IMG/VR virus record: IMGVR_UViG_3300023184_000025
Location: 281,155-345,154 of that record
DNA: 64,000 nucleotides
Direction: 5' to 3' (one strand)
Source of the DNA: a virus
In this document: positions 59,781 through 64,000 of the stretch, piece after piece
Numbering within the stretch: position 1 is the first letter of the stretch
How the letters are laid out: each line of letters starts with the position of its first letter
The notes under the pieces: model-generated
What the model saw: only the letters and a program-made list of their open reading frames with translations
Databases searched by the model: none
What the model was told of the DNA's origin: nothing
Program-made: the position numbers and the translations under genes

Positions 59781-60217
59781 GCCCGCTCGCCTTTTAAGAA
59801 ACTTCTTAACATCCAACCATGCTTGGCCTGTGCGTCTAGGCGTTCAGCAATGAAGTTGGCAATGCCCTGGTTGTTTTCTTGTTCAGCACTGACAAATGTT
59901 TGATTCAATAAATCAATTAGGGCTCCGTTGTCAGAAAGCAACTCTTCAATCATCAATCGGGCACGTGGGATCTTGGTTTGTCCTTGTATGATAGACAGTT
60001 CTTGAAAACGTTCAAAACTGCCTGGACTGTATTCTTGTAAGGTGCGAATGTATTCAGCAATTCGATCAACTGCGCCGTACACCTCTTCATAGAAGTTGGC
60101 AAAGAAATCGTGGTATTGAGCAAAGTCAGGACCTTCCACATTCCAGTGAAAATTCTGTGCTTTGATACTCAAAGCATATTGTGTGGCCAGCAAAGTCTTT
60201 AAATCGTCCGATAACAT
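59777..60217 (-). CDS. Dps-like ferritin family protein
   Basis: 146 residues. AQNFHWNVEGPDFAQYHDFFANFYEEVYGAVDRIAEYIR (20-58) contains the His, Asp and Glu ligands of the Dps ferroxidase centre in order. The four-helix length fits. Dps binds DNA and detoxifies iron/peroxide. In the block of probable packaged proteins it may enter the capsid with the DNA. Confidence 0.88.
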   Translation of the reverse strand: MLSDDLKTLLATQYALSIKAQNFHWNVEGPDFAQYHDFFANFYEEVYGAVDRIAEYIRTLQEYSPGSFERFQELSIIQGQTKIPRARLMIEELLSDNGALIDLLNQTFVSAEQENNQGIANFIAERLDAQAKHGWMLRSFLKGERA

Positions 60218-60384
60218 TATTTCTTCCTAGGTTTTACAGGCATCATTTTTTGTGCGCTGTTGGCATATTTAGCTGGTTTAGTACTCTTAGTCCTAGTTAT
60301 CACTTCGCCCATTGGTTGAGCCACGGTAGCAATACCGCCTGAGCATGTGCCGCCCATACTTTCAGTTATTTCACGTAGTCGCAT
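60217..60384 (-). CDS. Small protein with CTS-like start
   Basis: 55 residues from ATG 60384 (the longer frame to 60438 lies inside the upstream gene). MRLREITESMGGTCSGGIATV begins like a T4 capsid-targeting sequence, cut after ITE being plausible. C-terminus is Lys/Pro-rich (MMPVKPRKK). Confidence 0.55.
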   Translation of the reverse strand: MRLREITESMGGTCSGGIATVAQPMGEVITRTKSTKPAKYANSAQKMMPVKPRKK

Positions 60385-60670
60385 CGAATATAATCTCCAA
60401 GGTTTGTTGATCAACCCAGCGAGCCGATCCGTGTTCAATTCTGTGATTTTCTATCTGGAACGTGGCCAAGTTGGGCTTTAATGGCTCAAACTTAACTGTA
60501 TACATTCCTGCTGGTGCTTCTATTTGCAGTATTTCTTTTAGATACTCATTTACCCAATAGAATGTACGCTCAGCAAATAATTCATCGTTGACATAGATGC
60601 GATAAGAAGGTGGTAATCCTTGCCAGTCACAATGCAAATCAAATAAAGCTTTTACGAATTGTTTTTTCAC
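60371..60670 (-). CDS. Small conserved phage protein
   Basis: 99 residues (VKALFDLHCDWQGLPPSYRIYVND, WVDQQTLEIIFDATT), a beta-sandwich-like pattern seen in T4-like phages. Unknown. Confidence 0.65.
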   Translation of the reverse strand: MKKQFVKALFDLHCDWQGLPPSYRIYVNDELFAERTFYWVNEYLKEILQIEAPAGMYTVKFEPLKPNLATFQIENHRIEHGSARWVDQQTLEIIFDATT

Positions 60671-60697
60671 CCAGTATTTAGTTGGGCGTTAACTGAA

Positions 60698-60898
60698 CTA
60701 AACTTTGAGTTCTCTTGGCTGTCCAACAATAACATGCTTGTTATTGTATTGTTGTCTGAGTATTCTACGAGCCATTTCTGGTGTACGAGCCATTACTGTA
60801 GTATCAATGATGTTGATATAGCCCGTTTGTTGTAACTTAATCTTTACAACATAAGTTTTCATCTTGGTTTTAACAGGCTTAATTTCTTTGTAGCGCAT
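60698..60898 (-). CDS. Small protein, CTS-like start
   Basis: 66 residues starting MRYKEIKPVKTK; the rest is a beta-alpha domain (VVKIKLQQTGYINIIDTT). One base after the gp88-like gene. Unknown. Confidence 0.6.
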   Translation of the reverse strand: MRYKEIKPVKTKMKTYVVKIKLQQTGYINIIDTTVMARTPEMARRILRQQYNNKHVIVGQPRELKV

Positions 60899-60899
60899 A

Positions 60900-62270
60900 T
60901 TAGTGGAACATTAAAAACTGATTTTGTACATCGAGTCTTGTTGCACCCAAGTCGCCGTGGCCTGCTGGAAATACTACCACATTCCATTTAGGCTTGGGTC
61001 CTTCGGGGATACGATTCATTTGGTCGTATGTGATAATTGATCCTGGGTCAATATTGTATTTTGTAGATAACTTCTGTTTGAAGTTTTCCCATGCTTCTGG
61101 GCTTTTGACCTGTGTGCGGCCTTGTTCATCCTTGACATATTTGCCCTTGGCATCAGTCACAAACAAATCGCGGAACATGTCTTTGGGAATAGTCGGTGCG
61201 CCTTTTAGGTTCTTACCGGCATTTCTGTAGAGTTCAACTTTCTTGACTTCTCGACTCTTGGCACCACCATCACTGAAGTTGGGTAATGTATTAGACGGCG
61301 TGTTTGGATCAGTTACTGGATCTCCCATTTTGCTGTAGAAGTAAAAACGTACATCTGGGTTGTTGAGTTGCACTTTCTTACTAAGGTCCCAGTACTCTTT
61401 AGAGAAAAAGTCGCCAGCATCATGAATGCGCACCAGCAACTTGATGCCATTTTTGTCTGCCAGTGCTTTTGTTCGTTTGATTTCTGCGTCAAACATTGCC
61501 ATGTACTCATCAGGGTGATTAACCAAGAAGTTCAATGCTTGTGCGGCCGACATAGATGCGGCAGGGAACATAACGTAGCCGCCTTTTCTAGCATAACAGA
61601 ACAGTTGACATTCGCCTGCACCCGGGCATGTGGTAATTTCCACAAACTCTCCGGTGTCTTCATCCACAACAATACCACTTAGTGCTGGTAGTGTCAAGTC
61701 GTATGTGATGGCACCTTCTTTTTTACTCTTGCTCATCTTGGCATTTGATCCAAGGATTGCCCTGGGCGGTGTAGTAATTTGACGCTTTAGATCTTCCAAG
61801 TCCCATTCTTCTGTACCATCGTCTTTGGTAATGGCTTTGACATTGCTACCGTGAATAATAGGCTTAAAGCGATCTTGTTTGGTTTTTGTACCTGTTTTAA
61901 TTCGAGTTAGGTAATCCTGCATGTCTTGCTTAGACCATGACTTCTGTGGAGCATTTAACTTGATTGCTTCCGCCACACCGTTATCTGTGCCAATGTAGTG
62001 ATGATTGTGTACTTTGTAGCCTTGTTTACGATACCAATTGACAGCAGTATTAACAGCAGATTCACGATCTAATGCACGTACCTTGGCCTTGCGTTGTTTT
62101 AGTTCTTGACGTTGTGTCACAGCTGGACTGTGAGGATCACTGACAGTGACAGCAACTATGTGCTTGTCAAAGTTATGCTCAAGTTCTTCACTGACACCGG
62201 TGTTCTCAATATGCAAAGGTTTTACTTTGAATCCGCCCAGGGTAGTTTCTTGAAGTTCGTTAAATCTCAT
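60900..62270 (-). CDS. gp88-like protein with N-terminal capsid-targeting-type leader
   Basis: 456 residues. MRFNELQETTLGG start, then NGVAEAIKLN near 95, then a long domain with CPGAGECQLFCYARKGGYVMFPA and RIHDAGDFFSKEYWDLSKKVQ, the pattern of phage 'gene product 88' proteins (conserved CxxxxxCYA and HxSGDFFS-like motifs). The biochemical role of gp88 proteins is unknown to me; some are linked to rolling-circle or nicking activities. The leader suggests packaging into the head. Confidence 0.7.
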   Translation of the reverse strand: MRFNELQETTLGGFKVKPLHIENTGVSEELEHNFDKHIVAVTVSDPHSPAVTQRQELKQRKAKVRALDRESAVNTAVNWYRKQGYKVHNHHYIGTDNGVAEAIKLNAPQKSWSKQDMQDYLTRIKTGTKTKQDRFKPIIHGSNVKAITKDDGTEEWDLEDLKRQITTPPRAILGSNAKMSKSKKEGAITYDLTLPALSGIVVDEDTGEFVEITTCPGAGECQLFCYARKGGYVMFPAASMSAAQALNFLVNHPDEYMAMFDAEIKRTKALADKNGIKLLVRIHDAGDFFSKEYWDLSKKVQLNNPDVRFYFYSKMGDPVTDPNTPSNTLPNFSDGGAKSREVKKVELYRNAGKNLKGAPTIPKDMFRDLFVTDAKGKYVKDEQGRTQVKSPEAWENFKQKLSTKYNIDPGSIITYDQMNRIPEGPKPKWNVVVFPAGHGDLGATRLDVQNQFLMFH

Positions 62271-62323
62271 TTCTTTTTCCTATTTGCAAAGGCAATCTTT
62301 ATTAATTTACTTATGTTTTATTG

Positions 62324-62980
62324 TCAGATAAAGTTTGGATGATTGATAACTTGCTCTGCATATAGTTTATTGGTTTTTTCACCGGGGTGCATATTATCAT
62401 CTGCAAAATCTAACATTTGTGACATCCAGGAAGCATTGTCATCTGATAAAAATTGTGTTTTATCAAGCTGATTAAACAGCATTGGAAAACCTCGAGCTTG
62501 TTCCAAAAATCCCATGCCGTTTATTAATATCATTTTAGAATCATGTTGCTTGCAATAATTTTGCAACAAAATTAATTTCAACAGATCTTGTTCAATTTCT
62601 TTTCTGGTATTAAAAAAATTAATTCCAACTTCTATAATAGAGTTAGTTTCTAAATTGGTTTTTGTATTAGAGACCCGGCCACCGTTAAAAATACAAAAGT
62701 CAGTGGAGTTGTTCCTCCAAAACCAACGTCGTCGAGTTGATGTTGTTTGTATTATAACAACGTCATAATGTGTAGATAAAATTTCCTGTATTGCACGATA
62801 TAAGATTTCTTGGTTGCTAAGGCCGCCATAACTGATATTGGTAATAGAAACATTTGTTTTAGTGGATACTATGTTGTACCAACATCTAGGATCATCATGA
62901 TTTCCAACAATCTCTCCAAATCCGCAATAATCGCTAAACGAGCATCCTACTAACAAAATAGATTTTAAAGATGCTGACAT
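62324..62980 (-). CDS. SGNH-hydrolase-like protein
   Basis: 218 residues from ATG 62980, which overlaps the upstream stop (TAATG). ILLVGCSFSDYCGFGE block I, NISYGGLSNQEILYRA block II, and DDNMHPGEKTNKLYAE block V fit the SGNH fold. Fourth of the window; similar to 12647-13372 (GCSF...HPG). Confidence 0.7.
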   Translation of the reverse strand: MSASLKSILLVGCSFSDYCGFGEIVGNHDDPRCWYNIVSTKTNVSITNISYGGLSNQEILYRAIQEILSTHYDVVIIQTTSTRRRWFWRNNSTDFCIFNGGRVSNTKTNLETNSIIEVGINFFNTRKEIEQDLLKLILLQNYCKQHDSKMILINGMGFLEQARGFPMLFNQLDKTQFLSDDNASWMSQMLDFADDNMHPGEKTNKLYAEQVINHPNFI

Positions 62981-63399
62981 TATTTTTTGCGACCAGCTTT
63001 CATGTTGGCACACCAGTGCGCCATGCGTTGTCTTTCGCCGGAACTGTTGGCAGCAATGCTACGCAACTTCGAAACTGATTGTTTGCAGTTGACACCCTTG
63101 CGTTTGGCCAGACCTTTGCGTCCGGGTTTTTTACCATCGGCAAAGTTTTCTTTCATAACCCAGGTGTCTGGAACTTCATGGTACCGGTCAACCCACATGT
63201 CATGTAACTTCTGACCACTGATGCTGTGAGTTTTTGCAATACGTGTCATAATTTTGTCAATACTATCGTACACTTGATCATCGCTGGCAGACTGCAATTT
63301 TTGTTTGCGAGCTATCAATGCTGCCTTGAGTTCCGCCACTGCTTGATGGTCTTTGCTGTGGTCCATGTTTTCTGATACAATAAATTCTTGTGCTCTCAT
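62980..63399 (-). CDS. Putative internal-head protein with CTS-like start
   Basis: 139 residues. MRAQEFIVSE is a close match to the T4 internal-protein leader type (M-K-T-Y-Q-E-F-I-A-E as I remember it), followed by charged helices and a basic C-terminus (KRKGVNCKQSVSKLRSIAANSSGERQRM...KAGRKK). Likely a DNA-binding packaged protein. Confidence 0.65.
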   Translation of the reverse strand: MRAQEFIVSENMDHSKDHQAVAELKAALIARKQKLQSASDDQVYDSIDKIMTRIAKTHSISGQKLHDMWVDRYHEVPDTWVMKENFADGKKPGRKGLAKRKGVNCKQSVSKLRSIAANSSGERQRMAHWCANMKAGRKK

Positions 63400-64000
63400 G
63401 CTAGTCCAATCTTTCCTGGCGCCATTGGTCCAGTTGCAATTCTTTCACCACCATCAAAGTAACGTATTTCTACGGGCATGTCTGGCCAGTTTAATCTGTA
63501 GGCAGCCATGATGCGATGATTGCCTTCGTTGACCCAGGCTTCGCCATTGTAGGCCACCATGATATAGGGCAGGTATTCTTCGTTGGGGTTACTGCCCATG
63601 GGCGGCAATTTGCCAGTCTTGTCCATGTAGTCCATCAACCACTTTAGGTCATTTTTGCGCACATTCATTTGTTCGTTGCGCATACCAGGCAACGAAGCTA
63701 GTCGCATCACACGCACTCTAGGTGGAGTTCCAACCACACCAGCAGTGGTGCTACCCATGTAAGGAACACCGTAGCTGTTACGGCCTTTGCTCTTGGCATA
63801 GTCAATTTTATCTTGCAACCACTCTTCATTGGGTACGTCTACGCTTAGTTTGCCTTCCGCCACACCTTGCTTCTTCATATACTTCTTACGCAATTTTAAG
63901 TCTGCTGGCGTTGCTTTTCTGATTAAATTCAAATATTTGTTTACTGGAATTTCTTTTATCTCAATGGGTTTGATGCCTTCTACTCCAGGAATAGAATGAA
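63396..64000 (-). CDS. ParB-like/cargo protein (partial, start outside window)
   Basis: The frame stays open to the window end, so the true start lies beyond 64000; the first visible Met-like start (TTG 63932) is not needed. KKQGVAEGKLSV is another GVAE-G site. The main domain (YIMVAYNGEAWVNEGNHRIMAAYRL) is the ParB/Srx N-terminal nuclease-like fold with GNHR. Overlaps the next gene by 4 bp. Confidence 0.7.
   Translation of the reverse strand, partial: HSIPGVEGIKPIEIKEIPVNKYLNLIRKATPADLKLRKKYMKKQGVAEGKLSVDVPNEEWLQDKIDYAKSKGRNSYGVPYMGSTTAGVVGTPPRVRVMRLASLPGMRNEQMNVRKNDLKWLMDYMDKTGKLPPMGSNPNEEYLPYIMVAYNGEAWVNEGNHRIMAAYRLNWPDMPVEIRYFDGGERIATGPMAPGKIGLA

Overview
This window most likely comes from a large (probably jumbo) tailed phage with T4-like replication genes that infects a Gram-negative, probably betaproteobacterial, freshwater host. 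The phage call rests on a family B DNA polymerase with a gp45-like clamp, a T4-type 5'-3' exonuclease, a DsbA-like protein, dCMP deaminase, MazG-like enzymes, HNH and GIY-YIG nucleases, dense small ORFs with 1-4 bp overlaps, and proteins with T4-style capsid-targeting N-termini. There are no ribosomal proteins. The host guess rests on a Bug/TctC-type binding protein (a family expanded in Burkholderiales), the omega subunit style and sigma70 promoters (TTGACC-17-TATAAT); it is inference. Nearly everything is on the minus strand; the main exceptions are an SGNH-like gene at 12.6 kb and a block at 19.7-21.8 kb.

Layout. 0-6.7 kb: MoxR-like ATPase (cut by the window edge), small ORFs each behind its own sigma70 promoter, a PP-loop ATPase coupled to a periplasmic Bug protein, a DUF4214-like surface protein and an outer-membrane beta-barrel. 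6.8-8.3 kb: a circularly permuted two-piece tmRNA (tag ANDEQFALAA) next to an HNH cassette. 8.3-12.4 kb: glutamine-amidotransferase-like protein, dCMP deaminase, metallophosphoesterase, a structured RNA directly behind an RNA polymerase omega gene (rpoZ). 12.4-19.3 kb: 25 tRNA genes with membrane and periplasmic proteins and a series of strongly structured spacer RNAs, several with pseudoknots, behind a perfect consensus promoter. 19.7-21.8 kb: plus-strand membrane/lipoprotein genes that may be lysis related. 22-33 kb: groEL/groES, three more tRNAs (28 in all, covering all 20 amino acids), nucleotide metabolism, exonuclease. 32.8-44.6 kb: queE, queD, folE mixed with radical SAM enzymes, methyltransferases, glycosyltransferases, galE and a DegT aminotransferase. 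44.6-48 kb: small genes plus a membrane/stress trio (Bax-inhibitor-1, PsiE-like, peroxiredoxin). 48.8-55.6 kb: DpdA-like DNA transglycosylase, sliding clamp, methyltransferase, DNA polymerase, ClpP, DsbA-like. 55.7-64 kb: a radical SAM protein with its SPASM-like part in front, then proteins, including a Dps and a gp88-like protein, that look like packaged internal-head cargo.

Working together: FolE, QueD, QueE and DpdA point to 7-deazaguanine modification of phage DNA (no QueC is obvious here). The tRNA set, tmRNA, omega subunit, GroEL/ES and ClpP suggest broad takeover of transcription, translation and protein quality control. Functions are read from motifs by eye; no database search was possible.
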